The translations under genes were made by a program, and so were the position numbers. Source: Enterovibrio calviensis DSM 14347 (GTDB lineage Bacteria > Pseudomonadota > Gammaproteobacteria > Enterobacterales > Vibrionaceae). Taken from it: DNA of 64,000 nucleotides. Positions 17,211 through 28,236 of the stretch are shown piece after piece. Position 1 is the first letter of the stretch; every line of letters starts with the position of its first letter. The stretch spans positions 1 through 64,000 of the forward strand of contig NZ_JHZA01000016.1 in NCBI RefSeq assembly GCF_000621165.1. The letters run 5' to 3'. Below the pieces are notes generated by a model. That model was given only the letters and a program-made list of their open reading frames with translations. It searched no databases and was not told the origin of the DNA.

Positions 17211-18116
17211 TTAAGACACTGGCACCACGCGATTCAATTGCTGAGCAATGAGGCTTAACTCCAACATTGAGTAGCGATGCTCAACGAACTCATAGACGTT
17301 GCCAGCCATTGCGAGTTTATACAATGCAACCGCAGAGCCTAAGTCACCTTGGGATTGATAGCGTTTGGCCAGATAAAAGTACCCTTCACACAGTCGTTGC
17401 GCCAACTGGGCATTATCGGCACTCGATCTCATGATCTCTCTAAAGAACGCTTCTTCACTAATATCGTTGAGGTATAAGCGCGTAATCAGCCAACCCCAAT
17501 CCTTTTTGTCAGACGCTTGGTAATGAGCCCGTAATGCTTGTGTCGCTGTTTCGGTACCCGACTTTTGCTGCTCAGCCAAGTACAGCCATATTGCGCGGTA
17601 AGGATCATTACCATCGTCTTTGTAATGCTTCAACAAATCTCGTACGGCAAGGTCATAACGACCGCCATAGTAAAGTGCAATGCCACGGTTTCGCTCAGCG
17701 TACTGATGGGTTTCATCCAACTCTAGCGTTGAATCAAAGGCTTCATAGGCTGCGTCATACATACCGCTTTGGGTAAAATACACACCCAGAATATTAAACA
17801 CATCCGGTTGGGCTGGGTTGAAGGACAGTGAACGGTTGAAATCTAAACGAGCGAGATCACGCAGCCCGAGACTATCGTTGATTAAGCCGCGCTCGTAATA
17901 AATCTGTGCTCGGTCTTGCTCAGTAAGATCTTCTCTAAGCAGAATTTGATCTATTCGCGCCAACTGCACTTCCTGTTGCGTGGTTGACTGCAATGGCACA
18001 GCCATTGGCAAATAGTGCCAAGGTTGTGAGTTTTGCTTTGACGTTGAGGTCGCACAGCCAGAAAGCAGTAGCAACGAACTAACAATGGTCAACGGCAGCC
18101 ATCTCATATTTCGCAT
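17211..18116 (-). CDS. nlpI: Outer-membrane TPR lipoprotein NlpI
   Basis: NlpI is an adaptor lipoprotein that scaffolds peptidoglycan hydrolases and proteases at the outer membrane. The 301-residue product has a signal peptide ending in the lipobox LSGC (lipidated Cys about residue 21) and several tetratricopeptide repeats (about 65-200), with characteristic stretches such as YERGLINDSLGLRDLARLDF. The ATG ending at 18116 has GGAG about 10 nt upstream; an alternative ATG lies three codons further in. It is directly downstream of pnp, the usual position in gammaproteobacteria, but separated from it by a terminator. Confidence 0.95.
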   Translation of the reverse strand: MRNMRWLPLTIVSSLLLLSGCATSTSKQNSQPWHYLPMAVPLQSTTQQEVQLARIDQILLREDLTEQDRAQIYYERGLINDSLGLRDLARLDFNRSLSFNPAQPDVFNILGVYFTQSGMYDAAYEAFDSTLELDETHQYAERNRGIALYYGGRYDLAVRDLLKHYKDDGNDPYRAIWLYLAEQQKSGTETATQALRAHYQASDKKDWGWLITRLYLNDISEEAFFREIMRSSADNAQLAQRLCEGYFYLAKRYQSQGDLGSAVALYKLAMAGNVYEFVEHRYSMLELSLIAQQLNRVVPVS

Positions 18117-18140
18117 GTGTGCGTATCTCCAGATAAAACA

Positions 18141-18161
18141 AAAGGGGGCATAGCCCCCTTT
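18141..18161 (-). terminator. Terminator of pnp
   Basis: A 9-bp stem aaagggggc / gcccccttt with a 3-nt loop, located between pnp and nlpI; on the minus strand it runs into a T-rich stretch. Confidence 0.8.
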
Positions 18162-18190
18162 TTATACCGCGTTTAACGCGAGTGTGTCAC

Positions 18191-20320
18191 TTATTCTGCG
18201 TCAGCTTCTGGCTGAGCGTCAGTTTCAACAGCAGGCGCTTGCTCTACTGCTTCTTTCATGCTTAGGCGGATACGGCCTTGACGGTCGATTTCCAGAACCT
18301 TAACTTGAACTTCCTGACCTTGCTCAACGTAGTCAGACACTTTCTCGATGCGCTTATCAGCCACTTGAGAAATGTGTACCAGACCTTCTTTGGTGCCGAT
18401 AACAGACACAAAGCAACCGAAGTCAACGATGCGCGTTACTTTACCCGTGTAGATACGGCCTACTTCTACTTCAGCAGTCAGCGCTTCGATGCGTGCAATT
18501 GCTGCTTTCGCTTTCTCGCCGTCAGTTGCTGCGATCTTCACAGTACCGTCATCTTCGATTTCGATAGTTGTGTCAGTCTCGTCAGTCAACGCACGGATAA
18601 CAGCGCCGCCTTTACCGATAACATCTTTGATCTTCTCTGGGTTGATCTTGATGGTGTGAATGCGTGGTGCGAATTCAGAGATATCGTCACGAGCTGCAGA
18701 GATTGCTTGGTCCATCACGCTAAGGATGTGCAGACGCGCGCCCTTCGCTTGGTTCAGTGCAATTTCCATGATCTCTTTAGTGATACCTTCGATTTTGATG
18801 TCCATCTGCAGCGCAGTAACACCATCATCAGTACCCGCTACTTTGAAGTCCATGTCGCCTAGGTGATCTTCGTCACCCAAGATGTCAGACAGAACAACGA
18901 AGTCGCTTTCTTCTTTCACAAGACCCATTGCGATACCCGCAACAGATTTCTTGATAGGAACACCCGCGTCCATTAGCGCAAGAGAAGTACCACATACAGA
19001 CGCCATTGAAGACGAACCGTTAGATTCAGTGATTTCAGAAACCACACGAACGGTGTACGGGAATTCATCTTGTGAAGGCATTACTGCTGCAATACCACGC
19101 TTAGCCAGTTTACCGTGGCCGATTTCACGACGCTTAGGAGAACCAACGAAACCCGTTTCGCCTACACAGTATGGAGGGAAGTTGTAATGCAGTAGGAAGT
19201 TGTCAGTGCGCTCACCAGTGATTGAATCAATGATTTGTGCATCACGCTGCGTACCTAGGGTCGCAGTAACAAGAGCCTGAGTTTCACCACGAGTGAACAA
19301 AGAAGAACCGTGGGTACGTGGAAGTACACCAGTACGTACGTCTAGCGCACGAACCATGTCTTTTTCACGGCCATCGATACGTGGGTTACCCGCAATGATG
19401 CGGCCACGTACAACGTTCTTCTCAAGGCTGCCCAGCATGCCTTGGATTTCACGAACGTTCAGATCGTCATTCTCTTCGCTCATTTGAGCGATAACGCTTT
19501 GCTTGATTTCACCAACTTGTGCGTAACGCGCCATTTTCTCGGTGATTTGGTACGCTTCTACGAAACGTGCTTCAGCCAATTCTGCTACGCGAGCTTTACG
19601 CTCAGCATTAACAACTGGTGCAGCCCAATCCCAAGAAGGAGTGGCAACTTCAGCGGCGAACTCGTTGATTGCTTTGATAGCAACTTGTTGTTGGTCATGA
19701 CCAAAAACAACCGCTTGTAGCATTTGTTCTTCGCTTAGACGGTCAGCTTCTGATTCAACCATCAGAACAGCGCCTTCAGTACCCGCGATAACCAGATCCA
19801 AACGGCTGCTTTCTAGTTCAGTGTTGCTTGGGTTCAATACCAACTGATCGTTGATGAAACCAACACGTGCAGCACCGATTGGGCCGTTAAATGGCAGACC
19901 TGAAATGGTCAGTGCCGCTGACGTTGCAAGCATTGCTACGATGTCAGGGTTAACGTCTGGGTTTACAGAAACCACAGTTGCGATAACTTGAACTTCGTTT
20001 TTGAAGCCGTCTGGGAATAGTGGACGGATTGGACGGTCGATCAGACGTGAAGTTAGTGTTTCGCCTTCTGAAGGACGACCTTCACGCTTGAAGAAACCAC
20101 CAGGGATTTTACCCGCTGCGTAAGTACGCTCTTGGTAGTTAACCGTCAACGGGAAGAAGTCTTGACCTTCTACCGCGTCTTTTTTACCAACAACACTTAC
20201 GAATACTGAAGTGTCGTCCATGCTAGCCATAACAGCTGCAGTTGCTTGACGAGCCATAACGCCAGTTTCCAGCGTTACGGTGTGGTTACCATACTGGAAT
20301 GTTTTTACGATTGGATTCAC
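18191..20320 (-). CDS. pnp: Polynucleotide phosphorylase
   Basis: PNPase degrades RNA 3'-to-5' by phosphorolysis and is the exonuclease core of the degradosome. The 709-residue protein has two RNase PH domains separated by a helical domain, then KH (about 550-615) and S1 (about 620-690) RNA-binding domains and an acidic/Ala tail. Motifs such as [23 protein letters not shown] and [15 protein letters not shown] are diagnostic. The start is GTG (ending at 20320) with AAGGAA upstream. The leader contains its own promoter and a long hairpin of the type cut by RNase III in E. coli pnp autoregulation. Confidence 0.98.
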   Translation of the reverse strand: MNPIVKTFQYGNHTVTLETGVMARQATAAVMASMDDTSVFVSVVGKKDAVEGQDFFPLTVNYQERTYAAGKIPGGFFKREGRPSEGETLTSRLIDRPIRPLFPDGFKNEVQVIATVVSVNPDVNPDIVAMLATSAALTISGLPFNGPIGAARVGFINDQLVLNPSNTELESSRLDLVIAGTEGAVLMVESEADRLSEEQMLQAVVFGHDQQQVAIKAINEFAAEVATPSWDWAAPVVNAERKARVAELAEARFVEAYQITEKMARYAQVGEIKQSVIAQMSEENDDLNVREIQGMLGSLEKNVVRGRIIAGNPRIDGREKDMVRALDVRTGVLPRTHGSSLFTRGETQALVTATLGTQRDAQIIDSITGERTDNFLLHYNFPPYCVGETGFVGSPKRREIGHGKLAKRGIAAVMPSQDEFPYTVRVVSEITESNGSSSMASVCGTSLALMDAGVPIKKSVAGIAMGLVKEESDFVVLSDILGDEDHLGDMDFKVAGTDDGVTALQMDIKIEGITKEIMEIALNQAKGARLHILSVMDQAISAARDDISEFAPRIHTIKINPEKIKDVIGKGGAVIRALTDETDTTIEIEDDGTVKIAATDGEKAKAAIARIEALTAEVEVGRIYTGKVTRIVDFGCFVSVIGTKEGLVHISQVADKRIEKVSDYVEQGQEVQVKVLEIDRQGRIRLSMKEAVEQAPAVETDAQPEADAE

Positions 20321-20375
20321 GTGAAATTCCTTGTTTTATTTGCACTTACTTAGTGCGAGTCACTTTATTCTCAAT

Positions 20376-20490
20376 GGCTTCACCAATCGCGACTAATGAC
20401 AAAACTCAATAATTCTTCGTAAGAAGAAGACAGCAATAGAGTGTTCTCAATAGTCGCGACCTGATGGTCGACTTCGTAGACTGCGAAGCC
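20376..20490 (-). promoter_or_regulatory. pnp leader stem-loop (candidate RNase III/PNPase autoregulation site)
   Basis: The leader can fold into a long interrupted hairpin: 20376-20381 (ggcttc) pairs with 20485-20490 (gaagcc), and 20388-20395 (cgcgacta) pairs with 20451-20458 (tagtcgcg). Inside it is a smaller hairpin cttc-gtaa-gaag near 20413-20424. A long stem at this place in E. coli is cleaved by RNase III so that PNPase represses its own mRNA. The same role here is inferred. Confidence 0.6.
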
Positions 20491-20505
20491 AATGAAAGCG
20501 CCAAT

Positions 20506-20511
20506 ATTATA
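20506..20511 (-). promoter_or_regulatory. Candidate -10 box of a pnp promoter
   Basis: A perfect TATAAT on the minus strand lies between the rpsO terminator and the pnp leader hairpin. I cannot assign a good -35. It would give a leader of roughly 180 nt. Confidence 0.5.
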
Positions 20512-20685
20512 TACCCAAACTGACGCAATATGCATGTTTCGGCAAGAATTACTGGGGTGATGCTCAAGGGTGAGTATTCATGCGGCTTTCAAGCAGAAGC
20601 GAAAACGTCGCAGCCAACACAAACCCGCAAACTCTCGAACAATAAGACTAGCCGACACACTGAAAAAGGCGGATACAAAAACGAG
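20512..20685. other. Intergenic stretch between the pnp -10 box and the rpsO terminator
   Basis: Together with the pnp leader this makes a 421-bp gap between pnp and rpsO. A plus-strand open frame of 65 codons (20570-20767) crosses the terminator and runs into rpsO; it has no Shine-Dalgarno worth noting and I do not regard it as a gene. Nothing else is visible. Confidence 0.5.
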
Positions 20686-20710
20686 AAAAGGAGCCACTAG
20701 GGCTCCTTTT
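20686..20710 (-). terminator. Terminator of rpsO
   Basis: A 10-bp stem aaaaggagcc / ggctcctttt with a 5-nt loop, 31 bp past the rpsO stop, with further T residues downstream on the minus strand. Confidence 0.9.
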
Positions 20711-20741
20711 CGGTATGCGGTGCTTAAAAGCCAAAGGCTTA

Positions 20742-21011
20742 TTAGCGACGCAGACCCAGACGCTTGATCAGCTCAAGGTAACGGTCAGCGTTTTTGCCTT
20801 TCAAGTAGTCAAGCAGTTTACGACGACGCGAAACCATGCGCAGTAGACCGCGACGGCTGTGGTGATCACCTTTGTGCTCAGCGAAGTGGCCTTGCAGGTG
20901 ATTGATAGAAGCAGTCAAAAGCGCTACTTGAACTTCTGGAGAACCAGTGTCGTTAGTGCCTTGTGCGTATTCTGCAACGATTGCTGCTTTAGTTTCTGCA
21001 TTCAGAGACAT
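20742..21011 (-). CDS. rpsO: 30S ribosomal protein S15
   Basis: S15 binds the central domain of 16S rRNA and in E. coli represses its own translation. The 89-residue length and sequence ([41 protein letters not shown]) are typical. It lies in the standard truB-rpsO-pnp order. The 143-bp gap to truB should hold its own promoter; a small hairpin (aatttcc / ggaaatt, 21137-21155) overlaps the truB stop codon. Confidence 0.98.
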   Translation of the reverse strand: MSLNAETKAAIVAEYAQGTNDTGSPEVQVALLTASINHLQGHFAEHKGDHHSRRGLLRMVSRRRKLLDYLKGKNADRYLELIKRLGLRR

Positions 21012-21154
21012 AGTCTATTCCTAAATGTAAAAGGTTATATTTGCGCCAGCCAATCTCTGATTCAGCCGACACCCGAGCGGCGGATTCTACAGCGCTTACC
21101 TCGAGAAGGCAATCGATATAGTCTCTACCAAATACTAATTTCCATTTGGGAAAT

Positions 21155-22102
21155 TTATTGCTGACGGATCTTCACCAAACGTTTTGGTGCGATCAGGCCA
21201 TCAGCGTCAATTTCACCCACACCAATGAAGGTGCGTTCTTCGCCCATCGTCATACGAACTTGGCCTTCAGTTGGCGCATTCGCCGCCTGAACAGCTTGTC
21301 CTTGCAAGACATAACTTGCAACGGTAGGCAAAATGTTCACTTCTTCCAAGTCCTGAACCGCAGAATCAAGAGGAAGTAGCAATGGATCAAGCAGTTCACG
21401 AGGCTGAACGCCTTGTTCACGTGCTTGTTCTAGCAATTCTTCGAGTTGCTCTAGCGTGACCATTTTCTCAACTGGGTAGCGAGATACACCGATACGGCGA
21501 AGTGCAGTAACATGCGCACCACAGCCTAGCATCTCGCCCAAATCGTCAACGATGGTGCGAATGTAAGTGCCTTTAGAACAATGCACTTCCATCTCAACTT
21601 CATCGCCTTCAAAGCGCAGTAGCGTGATTTCGAAAACGTTAATTTTACGCGCTTCACGCGGTACTTCGATACCAGCACGAGCGTATTCGTAAAGCGGTTT
21701 GCCTTCGAATTTCAACGCAGAGAACATAGATGGAACTTGCATGGTTTCGCCACGGAAACTTGCAATGAAACCTTCCAGTTGTTCTTGAGTCACGTTCACG
21801 TCACGCGTTTCAACCACTTCACCGTCTGAATCAGAGGTGTTGGTGCGCTCGCCCAACTTCGCGACAACCACGTAGCGCTTGTCTGAATCGAGCAAGAACT
21901 GAGAAAACTTAGTGGCTTCACCAAAACAAATTGGCAACATACCCGTCGCCAAAGGATCGAGTGCACCAGTGTGGCCCGCTTTTTCGGCAAAGAAAATGCG
22001 TTTCACTTGCTGCAATGCACCATTGGAAGTGATACCCGTTGGTTTGTCTAGTAGAACGATCCCATCAACTGGGCGTCCCTGACGACGAGGACGGCGACCC
22101 AT
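21155..22102 (-). CDS. truB: tRNA pseudouridine-55 synthase
   Basis: TruB makes pseudouridine 55 in the T-arm of tRNAs. The 315-residue product contains the catalytic motif [12 protein letters not shown] with the active-site Asp and a C-terminal PUA-like domain. Its ATG overlaps the rbfA stop by one base (TAATG), so the two are translationally coupled, as in most enterobacteria and vibrios. Confidence 0.97.
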   Translation of the reverse strand: MGRRPRRQGRPVDGIVLLDKPTGITSNGALQQVKRIFFAEKAGHTGALDPLATGMLPICFGEATKFSQFLLDSDKRYVVVAKLGERTNTSDSDGEVVETRDVNVTQEQLEGFIASFRGETMQVPSMFSALKFEGKPLYEYARAGIEVPREARKINVFEITLLRFEGDEVEMEVHCSKGTYIRTIVDDLGEMLGCGAHVTALRRIGVSRYPVEKMVTLEQLEELLEQAREQGVQPRELLDPLLLPLDSAVQDLEEVNILPTVASYVLQGQAVQAANAPTEGQVRMTMGEERTFIGVGEIDADGLIAPKRLVKIRQQ

Positions 22103-22500
22103 TATTCTTTGTCTCCGTCATTGTCATCTTCTACATGGCGTTCTTCATCAGACTTCACAGCCTGGCTCACCAAGTTAGAAATGCGCATACCTTCAGTCAG
22201 TGATTGGTCAAACACAAAAATCACTTCAGGGGTAATACGTAGACGAATTGCTTTACCCAGCAATGTACGCACGTACCATGCTTGTTCATTCAATGCTTCC
22301 AGACCCGCTTCTGCTGTCTGATCGCCAGTCGTCAAAAAGGTCACGTGTACTTTTGCGTAAGCAAGGTCACGAGAAACATCAACGCCTGATACCGTTACCA
22401 TGCTGATGCGCGGGTCTTTGATCTCGCGCTGCAGGATAAGTGCGACTTCTTTTTGCACTTGCTGCGATACACGCTGGGTACGGCTAAATTCTTTGGCCAT
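22102..22500 (-). CDS. rbfA: Ribosome-binding factor A
   Basis: RbfA is a small KH-type protein that helps mature the 30S subunit and is important in the cold. The 132-residue product starts [20 protein letters not shown] and ends with an acidic tail, both typical. It lies between infB and truB. A hairpin with a G/C-rich stem (22524-22551) sits in the 85-bp gap to infB. Confidence 0.97.
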   Translation of the reverse strand: MAKEFSRTQRVSQQVQKEVALILQREIKDPRISMVTVSGVDVSRDLAYAKVHVTFLTTGDQTAEAGLEALNEQAWYVRTLLGKAIRLRITPEVIFVFDQSLTEGMRISNLVSQAVKSDEERHVEDDNDGDKE

Positions 22501-22523
22501 AACTCTCTTCTCTCATAAAGAAT

Positions 22524-22551
22524 GGGGGGAAAGCGCTAAGCACTTCCCCCC
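22524..22551 (-). other. GC-rich hairpin between infB and rbfA
   Basis: A run of six G pairs with a run of six C across an inner aagcgc / gcactt arm. There is no proper U-tract, so this looks like an mRNA processing or stability element within the operon rather than a terminator. Confidence 0.45.
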
Positions 22552-22585
22552 ATGGTGTTTATAAACAACCTGTTACAGGTAGCTA

Positions 22586-25282
22586 TTATTCGATGGTGCG
22601 TTTCACTTCAACGATTTCGAATACTTCGATTTGGTCGCCAGTGCGAACATCGTTGTAGTTCTTAACGCCGATACCACACTCGTAGCCTTTCGCTACTTCG
22701 TTGACATCGTCTTTAAAGCGACGCAGTGACTCTAGCTCACCTTCGTAGATAACAACGTTATCACGCAGTACGCGGATTGGGTTGTTACGCTTGATGGTAC
22801 CTTCAGAAACGATACAGCCTGCAATTGCACCAATCTTAGGTGATTTGAAGACTTCACGTACTTCAGCCAGACCCATGATTTCTTGTTTGAACTCAGGCGC
22901 AAGCATACCGCTCATCGCTTGTTTCACTTCATCAATCAGGGCGTAGATCACTGAGTAGTAACGCAGATCTAGGCTTTCAGCATCAATCGTCTTACGCGCA
23001 GACGCATCAGCACGAACGTTGAAACCAACCAAGATAGCGTTTGAAGCAGCAGCTAGAACCGCGTCGGTTTCGGTGATAGCACCAACGCCCGAACCTACGA
23101 TCTTCACTTTCACTTCGTCAGTAGACAATTTAACCAGTGAGTCAGCAATGGCTTCAACAGAACCTTGTACGTCAGCTTTCAGTACAATGTTCAGTTCAGA
23201 CACTTCACCTTCAGCCATGTTAGAGAACATGTTTTCCAGTTTCGCTTTCTGCTGGCGAGCCAGTTTAACGTCACGGAATTTGCCTTGGCGGTAAAGAGCA
23301 ACTTCACGCGCTTTACGCTCATCACGAACAACAGTCGCTTCATCACCCGCTGAAGGAACACCTGAAAGACCCAGGATTTCTACAGGGATAGACGGGCCAG
23401 CTTCTTCAACGTCTTTACCGTTCTCATCGCGCATTGCACGAACACGGCCATATTCAAGACCACAAAGAACGATATCGCCTTTCTTCAGCGTACCTTCTTG
23501 AACAAGAACAGTAGCAACTGGGCCACGGCCTTTGTCCAGACGTGATTCGATAACCACACCGCTCGCCATGCTGTCACGTACGGCTTCAAGCTCAAGAACT
23601 TCTGATTGCAGCAAGATAGCTTCAAGCAGTTCGTCGATGTTAAGACCTTGTTTAGCAGAAACATGAACGAACATGTTTTCGCCGCCCCAGTCTTCAGACA
23701 TAACGTTGTGCTGAGACAGTTCATTCTTCACGCGATCTGGGTCAGCAGCTTCTTTATCGATCTTGTTCACAGCAACGATAAGTGGCACATCGGCCGCTTT
23801 TGCGTGCTGGATAGCTTCGATAGTTTGTGGCATTACGCCATCGTCCGCTGCAACTACTAGAACAACGATATCCGTTGCTTTAGCACCACGTGCACGCATT
23901 GAGGTAAACGCTGCGTGTCCTGGAGTATCCAAGAAGGTGATCATGCCGTTTTCAGTTTCAACGTGGTATGCACCAATGTGCTGGGTAATACCACCGGCTT
24001 CGCCTGAAGCAACGTGCGCTTTACGAATGTAATCAAGTAGCGATGTTTTACCGTGGTCAACGTGACCCATGATAGTAACAACAGGTGCACGTGGTTCACG
24101 TTTTGCACTGTCATCACGATCCAGCATGACCGCTTCTTCAAGTTCGTTCTCTTTACGAAGAACAACCTTGTGACCCATTTCTTCTGCAACCAGTGCTGCA
24201 GTTTCTTGGTCAATAACTTGGTTGATGGTTGCCATTGCACCCATCTTCATCATGGTCTTGATAACTTCAGTCGCTTTAACAGCCATCTTGTTAGCAAGTT
24301 CCGCAACTGTCACAGTTTCGCCGATCTCTACATCACGGTTAACTTTCTGTGCTGGCTTCTGGAAACCATGCTGCATAGACGTTGGCTTAGACATACGGCC
24401 TTTCAGCTTGCCGCCTTTACCACCACGTCCGCGATTTGCTGACGAGTCGTCTTTATCTTGTGCTGATTTTTTCTTCTTGCGACGACGAGGTGCTGCTTCT
24501 TGGCGGCGATCCGCTTCGTCTTCTGCTTCGCGTGCATGTTGGAAAGTTGTAACGTGATGATCGGTTGCTTCCATTACATCTGTTACCACTTCTTGCTTAC
24601 TCCAACGCTCTTCGTTCAATTCTGCCATCTTGCGTGCCTCTTCTAGCTGGCGCTGACTTTCTTCTTCAGCTCTACGCTTGGCTTCCTCTTCCTGGCGACG
24701 CTTGAGTTCATCAGCTTCATTTTTTGCTTGCGCCTCAGAAGCTTCACGAGATGCTTTTTGCTCTGCAGTCTCGTTCAAAGCTTTTGATTTCTCAGCCGCA
24801 ACACGTAATTTCTCTTCGGCGTCACGCTTCGCTTTCTCTTCAGCGTCACGTTTTGCTTTTTCTTCGGCTTCTCGCTTCGCTGCTTCTTCAGCTTCGCGAC
24901 GGGCTTTTTCCTCAGCCTCACGCTGTGCTGCTTCTTCAGCTTCACGTTGTGCGGCTTCCTGCGCTACACGTTGTTCTTCGAGGTCGCTGCGCTTCACGTA
25001 GGTACGCTTTTTACGCACTTCTACCTGAACATCCTTACTCTTTCCGCCAGCACCAGAAACACTCAAGGTGCTGCGTTTTTTGCGCTGTAACGTCAGTCGA
25101 GTTGGAGCGCTACCATCGTCGCCGTGCTCACGTTTCAGATGCGAAAGCAATGTTTGCTTTTCATCTTGGCTTACGCTGTCTTCTGCAGACTTTTGAATGC
25201 CTGCATCTTGAAACTGCTTAAGCAAACGATCTACCGGCGTATCGATCTCGCTCGCCAGTGATTTAACTGTAACTTCTGACAT
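22586..25282 (-). CDS. infB: Translation initiation factor IF-2
   Basis: IF-2 is the GTPase that brings initiator tRNA to the ribosome. The 898-residue protein has the small IF2 N-terminal domain (1-50), a long charged linker made of [14 protein letters not shown]-type repeats (about 105-225), then the G domain (GHVDHGKTS near residue 405, [13 protein letters not shown]) and the two C-terminal beta-barrel/helical domains that bind fMet-tRNA. The repeated linker is encoded by near-repetitive DNA at about 24620-24990. The initiator tRNA gene is in the same transcription unit upstream. It is separated from nusA by 21 bp. Confidence 0.98.
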   Translation of the reverse strand: MSEVTVKSLASEIDTPVDRLLKQFQDAGIQKSAEDSVSQDEKQTLLSHLKREHGDDGSAPTRLTLQRKKRSTLSVSGAGGKSKDVQVEVRKKRTYVKRSDLEEQRVAQEAAQREAEEAAQREAEEKARREAEEAAKREAEEKAKRDAEEKAKRDAEEKLRVAAEKSKALNETAEQKASREASEAQAKNEADELKRRQEEEAKRRAEEESQRQLEEARKMAELNEERWSKQEVVTDVMEATDHHVTTFQHAREAEDEADRRQEAAPRRRKKKKSAQDKDDSSANRGRGGKGGKLKGRMSKPTSMQHGFQKPAQKVNRDVEIGETVTVAELANKMAVKATEVIKTMMKMGAMATINQVIDQETAALVAEEMGHKVVLRKENELEEAVMLDRDDSAKREPRAPVVTIMGHVDHGKTSLLDYIRKAHVASGEAGGITQHIGAYHVETENGMITFLDTPGHAAFTSMRARGAKATDIVVLVVAADDGVMPQTIEAIQHAKAADVPLIVAVNKIDKEAADPDRVKNELSQHNVMSEDWGGENMFVHVSAKQGLNIDELLEAILLQSEVLELEAVRDSMASGVVIESRLDKGRGPVATVLVQEGTLKKGDIVLCGLEYGRVRAMRDENGKDVEEAGPSIPVEILGLSGVPSAGDEATVVRDERKAREVALYRQGKFRDVKLARQQKAKLENMFSNMAEGEVSELNIVLKADVQGSVEAIADSLVKLSTDEVKVKIVGSGVGAITETDAVLAAASNAILVGFNVRADASARKTIDAESLDLRYYSVIYALIDEVKQAMSGMLAPEFKQEIMGLAEVREVFKSPKIGAIAGCIVSEGTIKRNNPIRVLRDNVVIYEGELESLRRFKDDVNEVAKGYECGIGVKNYNDVRTGDQIEVFEIVEVKRTIE

Positions 25283-25303
25283 TCTGCTCCTCCTTTGCTG
25301 CGC

Positions 25304-26791
25304 TTAAGCTTCGTCGCTGAACCAGCAAATATTGCGTGCTGCCATGATAAGCTCGCCCGCTTTAACTTCATCCATTCCCTCGATATCTAGAAGATCATCA
25401 GTGCCTTGGTCGGCCAGATCTTCCAATGTGCAGATACCTTTTGTCGCCAGGCGGAACGCCAAATCACGCTCCAAGCCTTCTAGACCCAATAGGTCTTCAG
25501 CAGGCTCTGCACCGTCAAGGATTTCTTCTTTCGCCAATGCGATAGTGGTCAGTGCTTCTTTCGCACGGCTACGCAGTTCTTCAACGGTATCTTCATCAAG
25601 ACCGTCAACTTCCATAAGCTCTGCTGCTGGTACGTAAGCCACTTCTTCCAATGTGGTGAAACCTTCTTCAACCAACATTGCTGCGAAATCTTCGTCGATG
25701 TCTAGGTGCTTGCTAAACAGCTCAATAGACTGACCCGCTTCTTCCTGGTGCTTCTTCTTAAGATCTTCAACAGTCATCACGTTCAACACCCAACCAGTTA
25801 GTTGTGATGCTAGACGTACGTTTTGACCGTTACGACCAATCGCTTGCGCCAGGTTGTCTGCTTCAACTGCGATATCCATGGTGTGGGTATCTTCGTCTAC
25901 GATGATAGACGCAACTTCAGCTGGTGCCATCGCATTGATAACCAATTGCGCAGGGTTGTCATCCCACAAAACAATATCGATACGCTCGCCACCAAGTTCA
26001 CCCGAAACAGCTTGAACTCGCGCACCGCGCATACCAACACACGCACCAACTGGATCAATACGTTTATCATTTGTCTTCACGGCAATTTTTGCACGTGAGC
26101 CAGGATCGCGGGCTGCGCCCATGATTTCGATCATTTCTTCGCCAATTTCTGGCACTTCAATGCGGAACAGTTCGATCAGCATTTCAGGCTTAGAGCGAGT
26201 CATGAACAATTGGAAGCCACGCGCTTCTGGACGCACAGCATACAGCAAACCGCGCACGCGGTCGCCTGGACGGAAATTTTCACGTGGCAACTGATCGTCA
26301 CGTTGGATTGCCGCTTCTGCGTTATTGCCAAGGTCAACGATGATTACGTCACGGTTAACTTTCTTCACAATACCTGTGATCAGCTCACCTTCATTGTCCA
26401 TGAACTGCTCAACCACTTGCTCGCGCTCAGCTTCACGTACTTTTTGTACGATAACTTGCTTCGCAGTTTGCGTAGTAATGCGGTCAAACGTAACAGACTC
26501 AATATCGTCTTCTACGTAGCTACCCACTACCATTGTTTCATCTTCAAACTGCGCAGCTTCAAGCGTGATTTCGCGCGTTGGTTGAGTCACTTCTTCAACA
26601 ACTTCCCAACGACGGAACGTTTCGAATTCGCCCGTTTTACGGTCGATTACAACGCGTACTTCGATTTCTGCTTCGTGTTTTTTCTTAGTGGCCGTTGCCA
26701 GCGCTGTTTCCAACGCTTCAAAAATGCGCTCGCGAGGAACTGCTTTTTCGTTGGATACCGCTTCTACGACAGCCAAGATTTCTTTGTTCAT
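25304..26791 (-). CDS. nusA: Transcription elongation/termination factor NusA
   Basis: NusA binds RNA polymerase and nascent RNA to control pausing, termination and antitermination. Starting at the ATG ending at 26791 ([12 protein letters not shown]) gives 495 residues, the same as E. coli; a start 5 codons earlier lacks a better ribosome-binding site. Domains in order: N-terminal polymerase-binding domain, S1 (about 135-200), two KH domains (about 200-345, with [12 protein letters not shown] and [13 protein letters not shown]), and two acidic repeats ending in [10 protein letters not shown]. rimP lies 21 bp upstream. Confidence 0.98.
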   Translation of the reverse strand: MNKEILAVVEAVSNEKAVPRERIFEALETALATATKKKHEAEIEVRVVIDRKTGEFETFRRWEVVEEVTQPTREITLEAAQFEDETMVVGSYVEDDIESVTFDRITTQTAKQVIVQKVREAEREQVVEQFMDNEGELITGIVKKVNRDVIIVDLGNNAEAAIQRDDQLPRENFRPGDRVRGLLYAVRPEARGFQLFMTRSKPEMLIELFRIEVPEIGEEMIEIMGAARDPGSRAKIAVKTNDKRIDPVGACVGMRGARVQAVSGELGGERIDIVLWDDNPAQLVINAMAPAEVASIIVDEDTHTMDIAVEADNLAQAIGRNGQNVRLASQLTGWVLNVMTVEDLKKKHQEEAGQSIELFSKHLDIDEDFAAMLVEEGFTTLEEVAYVPAAELMEVDGLDEDTVEELRSRAKEALTTIALAKEEILDGAEPAEDLLGLEGLERDLAFRLATKGICTLEDLADQGTDDLLDIEGMDEVKAGELIMAARNICWFSDEA

Positions 26792-26812
26792 GAACTCATG
26801 CCTCATTTAAGC

Positions 26813-27268
26813 TTAAAATGAAGGAACCAGGTTGGCCTTGGCGATATTGCTCAGGGCGAACGCTTCTTCGTTGCCATCAACGTTGATGGTCACAGTCTCA
26901 CCTTCCATAGAAAGAATAATTCCCTTCCATTTACGGCGGTTTTGCATAGCCATTTTCAGCACTATGTTGACTTCATGGCCAATAAAACGCTGGTAATGTG
27001 CAGCGACAAAAAGTGGTCTCTCCAAACCTGGAGATGAAACTTCAAGGTGGTAAGCCACAGTAATTGGATCTTCTACGTCCATGACTGCACTAACCTGACG
27101 GCTCACTTCAGCACAATCTTCAACTGTGATACCGTTCTCGTGATCGATAAAGACACGAAGGGTTGAGTGCTGCCCAGCGCGAACAAACTCAAGCCCAACA
27201 AGCTCATAGTCTAACGCTGCAACAGGTGCTTCAAGCATAGCGAAAAGCTGTTTTTCTAATCCTGTCAT
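26813..27268 (-). CDS. rimP: Ribosome maturation factor RimP
   Basis: RimP assists late 30S subunit assembly. The 151-residue product has the usual alpha/beta N-terminal domain ([21 protein letters not shown]) and an Sm-like C-terminal barrel. It heads the rimP-nusA-infB-rbfA-truB block, behind tRNA-fMet, as in E. coli (metY-rimP-nusA-infB). Two terminator-like hairpins lie between the tRNA and this gene. Confidence 0.96.
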   Translation of the reverse strand: MTGLEKQLFAMLEAPVAALDYELVGLEFVRAGQHSTLRVFIDHENGITVEDCAEVSRQVSAVMDVEDPITVAYHLEVSSPGLERPLFVAAHYQRFIGHEVNIVLKMAMQNRRKWKGIILSMEGETVTINVDGNEEAFALSNIAKANLVPSF

Positions 27269-27290
27269 ACAAACCCCAGAAATAAAAAAA

Positions 27291-27304
27291 GGGCTAAAAA
27301 GCCC
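27291..27304 (-). terminator. Second, leader-proximal terminator before rimP
   Basis: A small stem gggct / agccc with a 4-nt loop is followed on the minus strand by seven T (27284-27290), only about 16 bp before the rimP start. It has the form of an attenuator. Confidence 0.55.
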
Positions 27305-27340
27305 AGTTATCCATCCGAATGGTCATCTTCAGATAACAAA

Positions 27341-27361
27341 AAACCCCGAATATCGGGGTTT
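27341..27361 (-). terminator. Terminator after tRNA-fMet
   Basis: A 9-bp stem aaaccccga / tcggggttt with a 3-nt loop and a T-run on the minus strand, between the initiator tRNA and rimP. Confidence 0.8.
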
Positions 27362-27437
27362 AATGCAACTGGACCCTTGTGCCATGGTTTCCCATGACCA
27401 GCGACTGTTTTGGTCTCTCTAAACAATCACCGTAAAG

Positions 27438-27514
<77 letters not shown>

Positions 27515-27589
27515 TCCGATGGCGAACAGTATATCTTCGCCTCACACACTAATACAAGTACTGTGAACCTTATTTCAGGATTTTTAAAT

Positions 27590-27676
<87 letters not shown>

Positions 27677-27687
27677 AAATCTACTGC

Positions 27688-28026
27688 TTAGTTAGGGATG
27701 TCGCTGTTGCTACCTGTAGTAGCAGGAACATCACCTGCCTGTGTCTGCTCAGTCAATGGCACACTCAGGTCTTCATACTCACTACCCGATTGGATTTGGT
27801 GAGATGTTAAATTACCTAGCACTAAGCTAAGTACAAAGAATATTGTTGCGAAAATCGCAGTCATTCGGGTCAGAAAGTTTCCAGAGCCGCCAGAGCCAAA
27901 TACACTATTTGATGCCCCAGCCCCGAAAGAGGCTCCCATATCTGCGCCTTTACCCTGTTGAACCAAAACCAGGCCAATAACACCGAGCGCGGCCAACAGA
28001 TAAATCACAAGTAGAATTTCGTACAT
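27688..28026 (-). CDS. secG: Protein translocase subunit SecG
   Basis: SecG is the small accessory subunit of the SecYEG channel. Starting at the ATG ending at 28026 gives 112 residues ([15 protein letters not shown]), with AGGTGG 5 nt upstream; a GTG three codons earlier falls inside that Shine-Dalgarno. Two transmembrane helices (about 3-22 and 53-73) flank the conserved [17 protein letters not shown] loop, and the tail ends in SDIPN as in E. coli. The two tRNA genes follow within 90 bp. Confidence 0.97.
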   Translation of the reverse strand: MYEILLVIYLLAALGVIGLVLVQQGKGADMGASFGAGASNSVFGSGGSGNFLTRMTAIFATIFFVLSLVLGNLTSHQIQSGSEYEDLSVPLTEQTQAGDVPATTGSNSDIPN

Positions 28027-28236
28027 GGGTTCCACCTATGTTCCAAATTGTTGAGCCAGCTGACATTTAAGTTCACTAGCGCAACTCCCATCATTGGGAG
28101 CGGGAGAATACTAACGAATGCCAGACAGTGAAACAAGAGAAAAATGCAAAAAAACGGTAGTTTTCATCCCGTTTGCACATCTTGTAACCACCTTAACTCC
28201 CACTCCATGTAGTTTTGCTGTCGTGCTTTTACGGTG

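Noticed and set aside
20570-20767. 65-codon plus-strand frame between pnp and rpsO
   Set aside because: It runs through the rpsO terminator into antisense rpsO; the basic composition reflects the region, not a protein.
24724-25221. 165-codon frame antisense to infB
   Set aside because: Mirror of the repetitive IF-2 linker; no independent support.
26210-26821. 203-codon frame antisense to nusA
   Set aside because: Fully covered by nusA on the other strand; composition rich in Phe/Cys/Tyr is typical of an antisense shadow.
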